A DNA stretch of 64,000 nt. Source: Dastarcus helophoroides. Taxonomy: Eukaryota; Arthropoda; Insecta; Coleoptera; Bothrideridae. The translations under genes were made by a program, and so were the position numbers. A model generated the notes under the pieces. It was given only the letters and a program-made list of their open reading frames with translations, ran no database searches and was not told where the DNA came from. This document shows, piece after piece, positions 1 through 10,388 of this stretch. Location: contig CM053336.1 in assembly GCA_028583605.1 (NCBI GenBank), positions 27,696,312-27,760,311 on the forward strand. The letters run 5' to 3'. Numbering within the stretch: position 1 is the first letter of the stretch; each line of letters starts with the position of its first letter.

Positions 1-2240
1 GAAAAAATAAAAGTGGAAAGACAAATTTTAAATTTCGAATAATTCAAATTTTGCAGCAAATTTTCAGAATGGTCGAACTTTTTAAGTAAATATTCCAAAA
101 AAGACGAAATTTTCACAAAATGTTGAAATTTTGAAAAAAAATGGATATTTTTTTAAAAAAATAGTCAGCATTATAGGAAAAAGATCTAAATTGTAAAAAA
201 AAAATTTCATAAAGTTCGACATTTCTAAAGGTCGAAATCTTGGATGGAGTCAAAATTTTCAAAAACTTCAAAATTTTAAAATAAATCCAAATTTTTATAA
301 CTTAATTATTTTTAAAAATTCGAAATTTTGTTTAAAAAATTCGAAATTTTCAAGAAAAGTTGAAATTTTGAAAAAAACGTCGAAACTTTTAGATCACAAT
401 TCTGAAAAGCCCAAATTTTCAAAAAAGGGTCAATTTTTTGGAAATAATGAATTTTTCAAAAAAATAAAAGTGAAAATTTTAAGAAAAAGTCGAAATTTCT
501 AATAATTCAAATTTTTCATTAAAATGGCAAATTTTCAAAATGGTCGAAATATTTAAGTCAATATTTCAGAAAAGTCGAAATTTTCACAAAAAGTTGAAAT
601 CTTAAAAAAAAAGATATTTTTTTAAAAATTACTCAAAATTTTGGGAAAAAGATCTAAATTTTGGAAAAAAAACAAATTTTTATAAAAGTCAAATATTTCA
701 ACATTAATAAAAATTTTGTAAAACACTCAAAATATTATAAAAAAGACAAATTTTTCAAAAAAAACGAAATTTTTAATCAAAAAAGTTGACAAGTAAAATT
801 TTTAATAAAAATTAAAAATTACAAAAGAAAACGAAATTTCAAAAATGTGTCAATTTTTTGGAAACGTAGAATTTTTCAAAAAAATAAAAGTGGAAATTTT
901 AAGACAAATTTGAAATTTCGAATAATTCAAATTTTTCAATAAATTTTCAAAATGGTCGAACTTCTTAAGACAGTATTCCAAAAGAGTCGAAATTTTCAAA
1001 AAAAATTGAAATTTAAAAAAAAAGTTGACAAAATAGTCAGAATTCTGGCAAAAAGATCCAAATTGTAGAGAAAAACCAAATTTTTAAAAAATTCAAAATT
1101 TCAAAATAAACCCAAATTTCTAAAACAATTCAAAATTTCCAAAAGAGTTGAAATTTTGAAAAACCTCGAAACTTTCAAGTAACAATTTTGAAAGGCCTAA
1201 ATTTTTAAAAAAAGTGTCAATTTTTTGAAAAAGCAGAATTTTTTAAAACAAAATATAAAAGTGGAAATTTTGAGCAAACGTTGAAATTTCGAAAAAATCA
1301 AGCTTTTTAAAAAAGTCTAAATTCTCAAAAAGGTCAAAATTTTCAAGTCTCTATTTCAAAAAACTCGAAATTTTCACAAACAGTTGAAATCTCCAAAAAA
1401 TTAACATTGTTTAAAGCATACTCAAAATTTTGGGAAAAAGATCTAAATTTTAGAAAAAAAACAAATTTTTATAAAAGTCAAATATTTCAACATTAATAAA
1501 AATTTTGAAAAACACTCAAAATATTATAAAAAAGACAAGTTTTTCAAAAAAAACGAAATTTTCAATCAAAAAAGTTGACAAGTAGAATTTTTAATAAAAA
1601 TTAAAAATTACAAAAAAATCGAAATTTCGAGAGAAATTATTTTGAGAAAAAATTAAAATTTTTGAGAAAAAGTCCATTTTTTTACCAATAAGCCTTATTT
1701 TTCGAAAAAAAAGCCCAATTTTGGAAAACTTTGAAATGTTTAAATCATTATGTTCATAAATAATTCAAACTTCCAGGAAAAACTGAATTGTAGAAAAACT
1801 TAAATTTTTTTAAAGTGGTCAAAATGTCATAAAAAAGTAGATTTTAGAAAAGATCAAATTTTCCAAAAATCTAAATTTTCAACATAAGTACACATTTTGA
1901 TTAAAAGCATAAATTTTATTTAAAAAAAATTTAAATATACAAACTTTTTTGGAAAACTTTCGGGCAGAATTTCAAAACTAAGCCGTTTCAATTTTTTTGT
2001 TTTCATTTTCAAAAAAGTCGAGATTTTCAGTAAAAGGGTTTCAAAAAAGTTATTTTTGTATATTTTTGAGAGAAAACGTTAATACTTTGAAAAATCCTGA
2101 ATTTTTCAATTAAATAGTTCAAGTATTCAACAAATAGTAATTTTTCAAAAAAAGAGTTTTAATTTAAAATTTGGAGAAAAATTAAATAAACAGTCAATAT
2201 TTTGCAAAAATACAAACCTTTGGTCATAATTTTTTTTTTT
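1..2240 (+). repeat. A-rich degenerate tandem array, about 0.4-kb higher-order unit
   Basis: The stretch is built from short A/T words of the type AAATTTT, with GTCGAAATTTT-like cores on the plus strand. A landmark (AAAATAAAAGTGGAAA followed by CGAAATTTCGAATAATTC) recurs near 1, 463, 882 and 1252, giving units of about 370-460 bp. A second landmark, ACAAATTTTTATAAAAGTC, occurs at 672 and 1461. From about 1650 to 2240 the unit is no longer visible. No coding potential is seen. Confidence 0.75.
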
Positions 2241-2248
2241 GTTATATT

Positions 2249-2279
2249 TCGTCGTCGATATCACAAAGTGGCGTAGCTC
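2249..2279 (+). repeat. Left terminal inverted repeat of the 2.2-6.2 kb element
   Basis: GTCGTCGATATCAC followed by AAAGTGGCGTAGCTC matches the reverse complement of 6153-6183 with a handful of mismatches. Confidence 0.7.
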
Positions 2280-2329
2280 GAAAAAATCTAAATTTGAGTT
2301 AAGCCCATTTTTATATATAACAATGTATG

Positions 2330-2525
2330 CCCCACAATACCACGAAGTGGCTTATCTCGATTCCTCCTAGTATCTAAGTTAGTGAATTTGAATTGAGGGG
2401 CGTATCTAGTTTTAATCAATGGCGCAAATTCACAAACAGGCTTAACTCCACTTACGCCTCTTTATGAAATTTCGATTTATTATTTTACTGGCCATCCTAA
2501 GGCGTATCTTAGTTAAGCCTCTTTG
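2330..2525. promoter_or_regulatory. Subterminal repeat cluster, left side
   Basis: Variants of GGCGTATCT/GGCTTATCTC/GGCTTAACTC recur in both orientations, often after a CACAAA or CACGAA word (for example near 2347, 2400, 2436 and 2491). Similar words recur at 5925-5985 on the other side. Such subterminal iterations are commonly transposase-binding sites; that role is inferred here. Confidence 0.5.
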
Positions 2526-2708
2526 TGAAATTGATTAAATGTCGACATCTATGATTTTACCTCAGTATTTTCTTGTTAAGACTTGTTTGTTTTCGTCGGG
2601 CGGTCGATCAAGTGCGTGGCTGGCTTTGTTTTAGTGTCAGTTAGATTGAGGTATCTGTACGGTGCTGGTGCTTACGCGTTATTTCTTATGAGAAATAAAA
2701 AATATATT

Positions 2709-3025
2709 ATGGATGTGCTCGTGCTTTGGGATGATGGTACTAAAAATACGGTGCGATCCAGTGAATATCGGCAAACAGAAAATTAAAGTGGGCTGTAAAG
2801 TAAAAATGTTTTACATAAAAAAGTGGTACACCGGCATCGTTCTGGATATGGAAACAGAAGAAATCTTAGATAGTAGCGATTCTGAAGATATTCCATTAGC
2901 AGAGTTGATAAAACGGGGACGTGCAGAAACTAGAGAAAGTGATAGTTCTGAAGATGCTCCTTTGAAATATTTAGTAAAAAGGAATAAGACGGAGTTGAAT
3001 TCTGCCCAAAATAACTTAAAAAGCG
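2709..3025 (+). pseudogene. Transposase gene exon 1: Tudor-like segment and acidic linker
   Basis: The likely start is the ATG at 2709, opening with MDVLVLWDDGTKN. The reading frame must change near 2765 to continue into GCKVKMFYIKKWYTG, a small beta-barrel-like pattern (W-DDG, then KV-MFY-KKWYTG) often found at the start of insect TE proteins of this kind. An acidic serine-rich repeat follows (SSDSEDIPLAELIKR, then SDSSEDAPLKYLVKR). The exon ends at a strong donor, G|GTAAGT, with GT at 3026-3027. The single-base frameshift makes this copy defective. Function beyond being the transposase N-terminus is not visible. Confidence 0.6.
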
Positions 3026-3266
3026 GTAAGTTGTGTAAATAATATAATATTTTGTGCCAAACATTACCCAAATCGGACTTAAAATAAAATAGTTAAAAAT
3101 ACAGAAATAAAAAAATTGAACTTTGACAGGGTGGTAACTCGAACATCAATGATATTTAGAAAGAAATTTTATATGGGAGCTACTCTCAATATTTTTATCT
3201 CTCATATAGTCATCTCTCCTTGTTGGCTTTTTTATTTATTAAAACTAACGATTTTTTTTATTGTAG

Positions 3267-3365
3267 CACCAAAAACGACGGTCCATCCTTTAAAGCAACA
3301 TCTGCCAGAATATGAACATCAAAACAATCAAACTGTTTTCGAAAACGAATTTAATACAAATGAAT
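3267..3365 (+). CDS. Transposase gene exon 2 (predicted)
   Basis: This short exon lies between acceptor TTTTATTGTAG (ends 3266) and donor T|GTAATA at 3366. Exon 1 ends on the first base of a codon, this exon completes that codon and stays open, and it also ends on a first codon base that exon 3 completes. Phase agreement across both introns is the main support. It encodes a low-complexity N/E/H-rich segment with no known domain. Confidence 0.5.
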
Positions 3366-3457
3366 GTAATATTTCTAATACTTTAGTTTGTAACCATTTA
3401 TTACTTACTGTGTTTTTGAGTAATCGATTTAGCAATAATTTAACATTATTTTTCCAG

Positions 3458-4382
3458 ATTCCATGCAAGTTCATCAACAGAATGTGGAACAAGTGATTCA
3501 TGACCAAAGCACTACAGTTGCTGTATCAGGGGAAGTAGTTGACGACGGCCATTATTTCGGAACGAGCAACAGTAATGCCGACAGTAACTTATTTGGAGAC
3601 ATCTCCGATATCGAAGACCCAACATACCTACAGACCTGTGAGGCGAACTATTGCAAGGGAGAAGTATGGAGTTCATGCCACATTTGCCTTAAATTGTTGT
3701 GCTACAAACACATGCAAGAGTACACCGACTCTTGTACAACTCATAACAAAAACCAGAAAGGCAAAAAACAAATCACTGGACAAAAACAAAACAAACCAGA
3801 GGATTTCATTGTAAAAGGTGAACGCAAAGAAAATGAGACCGTATTAAAGAAGTCCAGAGTCAACAAATTTAAACTAGCAAAAAAACTAAGGGCCATGGGA
3901 AAAGAATACATCAGCACAAAGACAGGAGCAATTGTACCGGCTCGGAAGATGAAACAAAGGTGCAATAGTAGTAATTGCAAAAAGCAGATGCTTGAGTGCT
4001 CGTTACTCAGCGAAGAACAAAGAATAGAATTATTTACAATGTTTACAAACTTAGGGAATTTGACGCGCCAACGTGAATTCATTGCACGCCATGTTGAAGT
4101 TCTGGACACGACCACCAAAACTACCAAGAAGGAACAGTCTCGACGACAAAAAAGTCGCAGATATTACTTTACAGTAAACCATAACAGGTATCTAGTATGT
4201 AAAACATTATTTATGCATACCTTGGGGATATCGGAAAAAACAATGAGAACTGCCCTGGCAAAATTAACCTCAAGTGGAATAGTAGAAGAGGAAAAAAGAG
4301 GTGGTAGACAGTCAACTAAGGTTATTGAACGAGACAGAAACATTAGAGCTGCCATTTCTAATCATATTCAAAGACTTCCCTA
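3458..4382 (+). pseudogene. Transposase gene exon 3, N-terminal half: Cys/His cluster and DNA-binding-type region
   Basis: The exon starts after the acceptor TTTTTCCAG. It encodes a Cys/His cluster (CEANYCKGEVWSSCHIC, then LCYKHM) resembling a zinc ribbon, a basic linker, and a region with CNSSNCKK, SEEQRIELF and SRRQKSRRYYFTV. It then reaches VCKTLFMHTLGISEKTM, a helix-turn-helix-like segment widespread in insect transposase proteins of this group. The frame stops at 4381 (TAG), but the other frame immediately continues with the family motif EAHYCRASS. This is therefore one protein broken by a frameshift near 4378. Confidence 0.65.
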
Positions 4383-5576
4383 GAGGCTCACTACTGCCGT
4401 GCCAGTTCTACCAAAGAATATCTTCACCCCGAATTAACTGTATCAAAGATGCATAATATGTATCTTGAAGAATTAGGACCAAATGAAAAGAAACCTTTAA
4501 TTGATTTGTATCGCAAGGTGTTTAGGTCTTTGAATTTATCTTTTCATCGGGCTAAAAAAGACCAGTGCTCATTGTGTTTATCTTATAGACGAGATGAAGC
4601 TTTTAAAGAAACGATAAAAAGCAAGTACAATAAACATGTTGCTGAAAAGACGAAAGTCAGAGAAATCAAAAAAGGCATTAAAGAGAAGGCTTTGGCAAAC
4701 GATGCTTTTGTTTGTGCAAGTTTTGATCTTCAGCAAGTAATCTACTTGCCACAATCAAAAGAAAATGCATTATTTTATAAACGACGTTTAGCTAATTATA
4801 ACTTTACATTTTATGACATCGCTTCAAAAGAATGTCATTGTTTTATTTGGAGTGAACTGTGCAGCCAAAGAGGAGCCTCGGAAATAAGTTCCTGTGTATA
4901 TAAAGCTTTACAAAGATACGACTCTAATAAAAGTGCTAAAAAATCAATCGCTTTGTTTTCAGACGGATGTAGCGGCCAAAATAAGAATTCGGTCATCGCT
5001 ACAATGCTTTTGTATGCAGTGGCCAATTCCTCGAATATAGAAGAAATTTCACTCTACTTCTTCGAATCATTTCATGGGCAGAATGAGGGGGATTCTGCTC
5101 ATAGTGCGATATCAACTGCCCTCTCACGTGCAGGGGATCTTTTCATTCCATCACAGATATACCCCATCATCCATCTAGCACGCCATAAACAACCCTACAT
5201 AGTGCACCCTCTTGAACATATTGATTTTTTAAATTTTAAAAAATTGTCTAAAGAACTAAGAGTATTGACTGTAAGAACTTCTGAAACAGGAGAATCAATT
5301 AAATGGCATGACATTATGGAACTAAAAGTAACTAAAAACGAACCATTGACAATTTTTTATAAAACGAGTCATCATGAAAGTTACAAAAAACTTAAATTAA
5401 AAAGACAAACAAAAATTGACCTTAAAAATTATACTATTGAAAATTTAAATAAGGAACCAAAAAAAATCACTAAAGAAAAGTTTTTAGATTTAAAGTCATT
5501 ATGCCAAGGGGACACACCTGTTATTCGGATGGAAGAATATAAAAAATTTTATTTAGATATCCCTCATGATGAGTAG
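4383..5576 (+). pseudogene. Transposase gene exon 3, catalytic half (DDE/D-type)
   Basis: The frame opens with EAHYCRASSTKEYLHPEL, then MHNMYLEELGP at 4449. Candidate catalytic acids sit in CASFDLQQV, in LFSDGCSGQNKN and in FHGQNEGDSAHSAI, the usual three blocks of this transposase family. The protein ends at a TAG at 5574-5576, and polyadenylation-like AATAAA words lie around 5845-5855. The catalytic half itself is open over about 375 codons with no internal stop, so the element decayed recently. The reaction would be cut-and-paste transposition in the nucleus (family knowledge). Confidence 0.7.
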
Positions 5577-6152
5577 ATCCCGCGCGGTATTAATGCATCC
5601 TCCTTTGGGTAACAGTTCTTTTACAAAAGCATTTTTTTACAAGCAATTGATGATTTTGTTAAACCAAAGTTTATAATGTGTTTGCGTCTTTATTATTGTC
5701 AGTTGTATGTAAATAAACTGTAGTATTTAAATATTATGTATTGTTTCAAACATTACTTTTTTCCGTGTTTTTATTTATTTATGTTGTTAAAATATAACGT
5801 TTTATTCTTTTTTCTAACATTTTGTGTAGTTGAATAACCATATTAATAAAATAAAATTTTTATGTGACTTTTCATTATTTGGTGGCCCTTTAAGCCGTTG
5901 CAATATTATAGTGAACCAGGGGCGTAACTAATTTTTACCTTATTTAATTTCACTTATCAATTTTACAAACTGGCGTATCTACTTTTATCCTATATTATTA
6001 CTTAAAATGTAAAACATAATATGCAGTTTTCTTACCATATTTAAATAGCACTTATACGTTTTGAACATAGTGACTATAACAGATTCTGGTTAGCATTAAA
6101 GTGAAAATCATGAAAATCTTTAAAAGCTTCTCCTGAACAATTACCAAAAATG
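5577..6152 (+). other. 3' untranslated and right subterminal region of the same element
   Basis: No ORF. It contains AATAAA-like signals near 5850 and subterminal motifs GGGGCGTAACTA (about 5930) and CTGGCGTATCTACTTTTA (about 5972) matching the left cluster. Confidence 0.5.
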
Positions 6153-6183
6153 ACTTACGCCACTACGTGATATTGATGACGAT
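6153..6183 (-). repeat. Right terminal inverted repeat of the 2.2-6.2 kb element
   Basis: GACTTACGCCACTACGTGAT followed by ATTGATGACGAT is the inverted partner of 2249-2279. Confidence 0.7.
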
Positions 6184-6196
6184 TTGAGGTTGTAAA

Positions 6197-7130
6197 AAAA
6201 AAATGTTTCGGAAAATTCCAAATTTTCAGAATTACGGAAATTTTTAGAAAAAAAGAATAAGGGTAATTTTTTAAGAAACAATCATTGTTAAAAGCCAATT
6301 TTTTTAAAAAAGGCCATATTTCCTGCAGAAGTCTAATTTTTCAAAAAAGTCGAAATTTACAAGAAAGTCGAAATTCGATATTTTACAACGAAATCTCGAC
6401 TTTCTTGTAAATTTTCGATATTTCATATAAAATTACAATTTTTAAAGGTATACCTATTTAAATTCTTTTAAATTTCGAGCAGAAGTCAAATTTTTTTAAA
6501 AAGATCGAAATTTACAAGTCGTTCCGACAATTTTGCAAAGTATATCTTTTTTTAATTTTTTTTTCAAATTTCCAGCAGCAATCATTTCGGAAAAAGTCCA
6601 AATTTAAAAGAAAATGGAAGTTTCGACACAAAAGTCGAAACATGTTCATAAAATCGCAATTGTGAAAAGCATATCTTTTTTCAAAATTCTTTACCAGTTT
6701 CTTTTTTAAAAGATCCAAATTTTCATTACAGCAAATTGGAAATTCAAGAAAAAAATCTAAATTCATAATTTTTGAAATGTCGATACTCTCGCTAAAAGTA
6801 GATTAAAAAAAAATGAAATTTCATCAAAAAATCCAAATTTTGAGAAGGTCAAGATTTAAAAAAATACAATTTAGAAAAAAACAGTCGAAATTGAAAAAGG
6901 AAATTTTGAAAAAGTAACGTTTTAAGGTGTCTAAATTATAAAAGGAGTCGAAATTCTCAATAATAAATTTAAATTTAAAAGGTCAAATTTTACAAAAAAA
7001 GTTATTTTTTTAAAACATTCGACATTTAAAAAAATTTACTGCAATAAAATTCGCAATGTTCATAGTCTCCCAAAAATTTTTACACAAATAAAATCCATTA
7101 AATTATGTCAAAAATAAGTTGAATTTGTTA
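6197..7130. repeat. Degenerate A/T array
   Basis: AAATTTT, GTCGAAATT and similar words occur in mixed orientation. A local inverted segment (GTCGAAATTCGATATTTTAC against its complement) lies near 6366-6420. No genes are seen. Confidence 0.6.
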
Positions 7131-7247
7131 CTTTACAGAGGCAATTGTTAAAATTCGATCATAAGCGATACATATCTATAAATAGTGGTTGAAGCTGTTG
7201 TGTGAAAAAAAAAGGGATTTAACACTAGAAATACTGAAACTTAGTAT

Positions 7248-7623
7248 TGTAACGCCATGTAAATAGATGAAATAGGATTTAGAATAGAATTGTAGAATTT
7301 AGTAAATAAAAAAAAGTTTCTAGAAGGTTCTGATAAGGGGAAAGCGGCCGCGATAACGAAACAAACGGCAGATAAGCGTTCCAGAAATTTCGGCATTCGA
7401 TAAGCCTTATCTGCCGAAAATTCTGGAAGCCGCGGGCCGAAACTATAAAAAGGCGGTCAGTTTTCCCTCGAGTCAGTCAGTTAGAAGCAAGTGCAATAAG
7501 TTGGTTAGCAATTAGTAAATAATTAGTGAGTTACTGTTCAGTTGAAGTGTGCCGAGTTAATTCAGTAATAAAGTGGGTATAATCTGTCACGTGTATCAAT
7601 TCGAACCGATAACGCACGTAACA
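7248..7623 (+). mobile_element. Solo LTR, Ty3/gypsy-type geometry, 376 bp
   Basis: The sequence begins TGTAACGCC and ends CGCACGTAACA. It is flanked by the same 4 bp, GTAT, at 7244-7247 and 7624-7627. A TATA box (TATAAAAAGGCGG, about 7445) and an AATAAA (about 7567) lie in the expected order for U3-R-U5 on the plus strand. No internal retrovirus-like genes remain, as expected after LTR-LTR recombination. It interrupts the left end of the piggyBac element. The superfamily is inferred from the short TG..CA ends and the 4-bp duplication. Confidence 0.8.
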
Positions 7624-7646
7624 GTATATACCTATATTGCCCAAAT

Positions 7647-7663
7647 GCAGTCAAAATGACTGC
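7647..7663. promoter_or_regulatory. Palindromic subterminal motif of piggyBac, left
   Basis: GCAGTCAAAATGACTGC has 7-bp inverted arms and is preceded by TATATTGCCCAAAT. The same block recurs inverted at 15341-15357 and, with one arm changed, at 15521-15537. Probably a transposase-binding site (inference). Confidence 0.6.
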
Positions 7664-7805
7664 ATTGTGAAAGAATAACTAATGTGGAAATAAATTTGTT
7701 TAAAATTCATTTTTAATATTTTTTATATTATTTACAGGTTATATAACAAGTTATTAGTAAATATTAACAAAAAGAAGAATTTAATTCCCTTGGAAAAAAA
7801 ATAAT

Positions 7806-8352
7806 TTATGCATTATTATTTGTACATTTTAGGCAAATGAAAGTGGAAATCTTTTTATGTGTACATCTTCCGCAAACATATTTTTGACATCTTTTACATA
7901 TATTATTTGTTTTGTCGTTGTGGCAAAGTCATATTCGACAAATTTTGCGTTTGTTAGAATGGGTTGCATTTGATGATGTTGCAGTTGATCTTTGTTCATG
8001 TTCTGATGATTTTTTCTGTCTTGCAGCTCTGTATTCGGCGGAAAGCTGCTCTGCTAATTTAAACAAGAACTCTTTTCGTTGTATTTTGTATTCCTGTTGT
8101 TTCTTTGTAAAGGATCCAAGCATTTATAGCAGCCAAATCTAAAATATTGAAAAATACTTGGAGGGGCCATCTACGAGAACTACCTTTTAGTGTATATTTT
8201 CTGGCCATTTTATCGGCCATATCTACTCCAAATTTTGTGCTGTTATAAAATTGTATAGATTCCGGTAACATTTTTTTATTACTTTTGTCAATTTTCACAA
8301 ATTTATGTTTATAACTTAGAACAGCTACTTTTTTATGCGGTTTGCTTTTATA
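7806..8352 (-). pseudogene. piggyBac transposase, C-terminal part
   Basis: On the minus strand the frame resumes after the LINE with YKSKPHKKVAVLSYKHKFV. It continues through FYNSTKFGVDMADKMARKY, which holds the third catalytic Asp block (GVD..D), and SRRWPLQVFFNILDLAAINA, both classic piggyBac patterns. A frameshift near 8085 leads to KIQRKEFLFKLAEQL. The cysteine-rich zinc-binding tail follows (ICKRCQKYVCGRC), interrupted by a TGA just before LCHN. It ends at a TAA at about 7806. Confidence 0.75.
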
Positions 8353-8677
8353 TATAATAGTAATAATAATAATAATAATAATTTATTGCATATTCTTAGT
8401 ATAAAGAGGATGTAAAACACAAAAACTACAGAAATTAAATGCTAAACAATTATTTATATACTAATCATTGGTTATAATTAAAATATGCAAAAGGAACTGA
8501 AAACACAATATGCGATCTAGTTCAGTCCCCAAAAGAAAGAAAAAAAAAAGGTAATCATAATTACTAATAATACTGTATACTGTCGTGGTATTCTTAGATT
8601 AATTATTTAACTATAAATAAAATTAAAAAATTAAGGACAGGAAGAAATGAAATACAGGTATTTACAACGCCAGGATT

Positions 8678-8953
8678 TTAAACATTTTCAGCTAAAAACA
8701 TTTTTCTTACTGCTACTTTAAATAATTTAAGATTTGAGTTTTTTAGACGGGATGGTACAGCGTTGTATAGAATATAAATATTATACGTAAACGATCTATG
8801 AAAGAGAGAAGTTTTGTAAGAAGGTGGTGAAATTTGACCCTTAAATCTTAAATTCAATGTATGCACATCCGTTCTGTATTTGATTTTAGCAGTTAGGTAA
8901 CTAGGTGTGTCATTAATTTGCAAACTGTGATATAAAACCAGAGAGTGTAACAT
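8678..8953 (-). pseudogene. LINE reverse transcriptase ORF, C-terminal end
   Basis: This continues the LINE protein beyond the inserted DNA transposon. The last residues before the insertion are repeated at its start because of the target duplication. It contains PSYLTAKIKYRTDVHTLNLR and YNAVPSRLKNSNLKLFK, the usual 'LWN-LP' type tail of non-LTR ORF2 proteins, and ends in a stop at 8678. Confidence 0.7.
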
Positions 8954-9329
8954 TAGGGTGGTCCTTATTTAGGAAATGTTCGAATTTTTTCCCACGATAG
9001 TCCTAAATCGGTTCTAAATATATAAAAAAAAATTCATGCCAAGTTATAGCTCTTAATTTTAATATCAACCCGGCCCCCCCGATAGCCAAAGTTTTAAATG
9101 GAAATAACATAGGAAAAGTTCTGTTAATACTTTGGAATTTTTTATCCCAAATGATTATTTTTATAGAAAATTTACCGCTCTACAAAAAAGGTCTCTTATA
9201 ATTTTTGGCTAACTTGACTGGTTTAAAAGTTATTCGAGGTCAAAATCAAAGGTCTAGTCAATCTAATGGTTTTTTTCGTTTTTACCATCATTTTATGATT
9301 CAAAAATGAAAAAAGGGTTATAATTTTTA
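8954..9329 (+). repeat. Left long terminal inverted repeat
   Basis: About 376 bp matching the inverse of 12279-12677 at high identity. It includes the GC-rich patch CAACCCGGCCCCCCCGATAG at about 9066. Confidence 0.85.
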
Positions 9330-9752
9330 ATCTTGATGATTTTTTTCCAGAAAAATTCCAAGGTGACCGTGACCCTAAAATAATAGTTACACTAATTTTT
9401 TTTTATTTTTGAACTGTCATAAGTTTCAACTATATTTCCAATTTCAAAATACACAAAATATTTTTGGCAAATTATTGAACGATTTTAATTTTGATTGATA
9501 AAAATATTGATACAATCTGGTTCCAAATTTAAATTTCAAGATAAAAACATTTCAGAAACTGATTATGCCGCCATCTATTAGATTTTACTTCAACTTTTCA
9601 CATCACAATTTATTCTAAAGTACTCATAACCTATATTTATTATCTCAACTCTATTAAAATCGTTCACGAATATTTACTAATAGTTATGCTTTCTCGTTGT
9701 TTAATTAAATCCTTAAATTTCATCAATTCGATTTTAAAGTCATCAGACAAAT

Positions 9753-10296
9753 ATGGAACTATCACGTTTACGTCAAAACATCTTTTTAATTGGTGATGTT
9801 GACGTCCAAATAGTGGGTAATAAATTACCATCGAAATTGCAAGCTCTAAAAGTGTTCTTTTTTCATACACGTATTTTAAATACTTCTGTACCAGAAAGTA
9901 TCGCTGCAGTAATTGATGAAATTATTGTGTTTTGGAAAAAAGCTCAAATTCCCGTTCAAGATATGCAAAGATGCCGAGATAAATTGAAAAAATTGTACGA
10001 TGAGTGGCGCATACTTGTCAAACACAAAAGTCGGAGTGACGTGGCTGTAAAAAAACAAAATGAATTTGTTTGTTCATTAAAAAAATTATTTGACATTGCA
10101 CCATCAAATGTATTTGAAGTTACTGATGAAAATTCTAAAGAATTCTTAATTAATCAGAGATCAGATGAACGAATTGGTTTTATTGCAAATATTAAAACAA
10201 AATATGATGACGATGATAATAATTCTAATAAATTAAGCAAAAAAACTCATTTTGAAAAACGAAAAAAAAAGAGTGATGAAGAAAAAGCATTATTGG
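9753..10296 (+). pseudogene. Long-TIR transposon protein, exon 1
   Basis: The start ATG is at 9753 (MELSRLRQNIFLIGDVDV). The exon encodes about 181 residues ending in a basic, Lys-rich stretch. It contains a Myb/MADF-like spacing pattern (CRDKLKKLYDEWRILVKHK) that may bind DNA. The exon ends at donor GG|GTAAAT (GT at 10297), and the acceptor TTGTTTTAG ends at 10388. The exon ends on the first base of a codon and exon 2 completes it, so the splice is in phase. Exact function is not recognised. Confidence 0.55.
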
Positions 10297-10388
10297 GTAA
10301 ATTATGAGAATCAAATAATCAATTGATTTTTTATTACTTATTCACGTTCATATTTTATTCGTCATATTATTGTCCTTATTTGTTTTAG

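Larger units (their letters stand above)
2241..6193 (+). mobile_element. DNA transposon with a three-exon DDE-type transposase gene (Sola-like, class uncertain)
   Basis: Imperfect terminal inverted repeats at 2249-2279 and 6153-6183 enclose a 3.9-kb element. They share the core ATATCAC.AAGTGGCGTA or its close variant. Inside is one plus-strand gene (2709-5576) with two predicted introns. Repeated subterminal motifs lie near both ends. The gene carries at least two frameshifts, so this copy is probably dead. T-runs and A-runs just outside the repeats prevent a confident target-site duplication call. Classification as Sola-like rests only on my recollection of an SDGC.GQNKN motif in such transposases; another superfamily is possible. 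Confidence 0.7.

Noticed and set aside
7912..8142. Plus-strand ORF over the piggyBac C-terminus
   Set aside because: Antisense shadow of the transposase.
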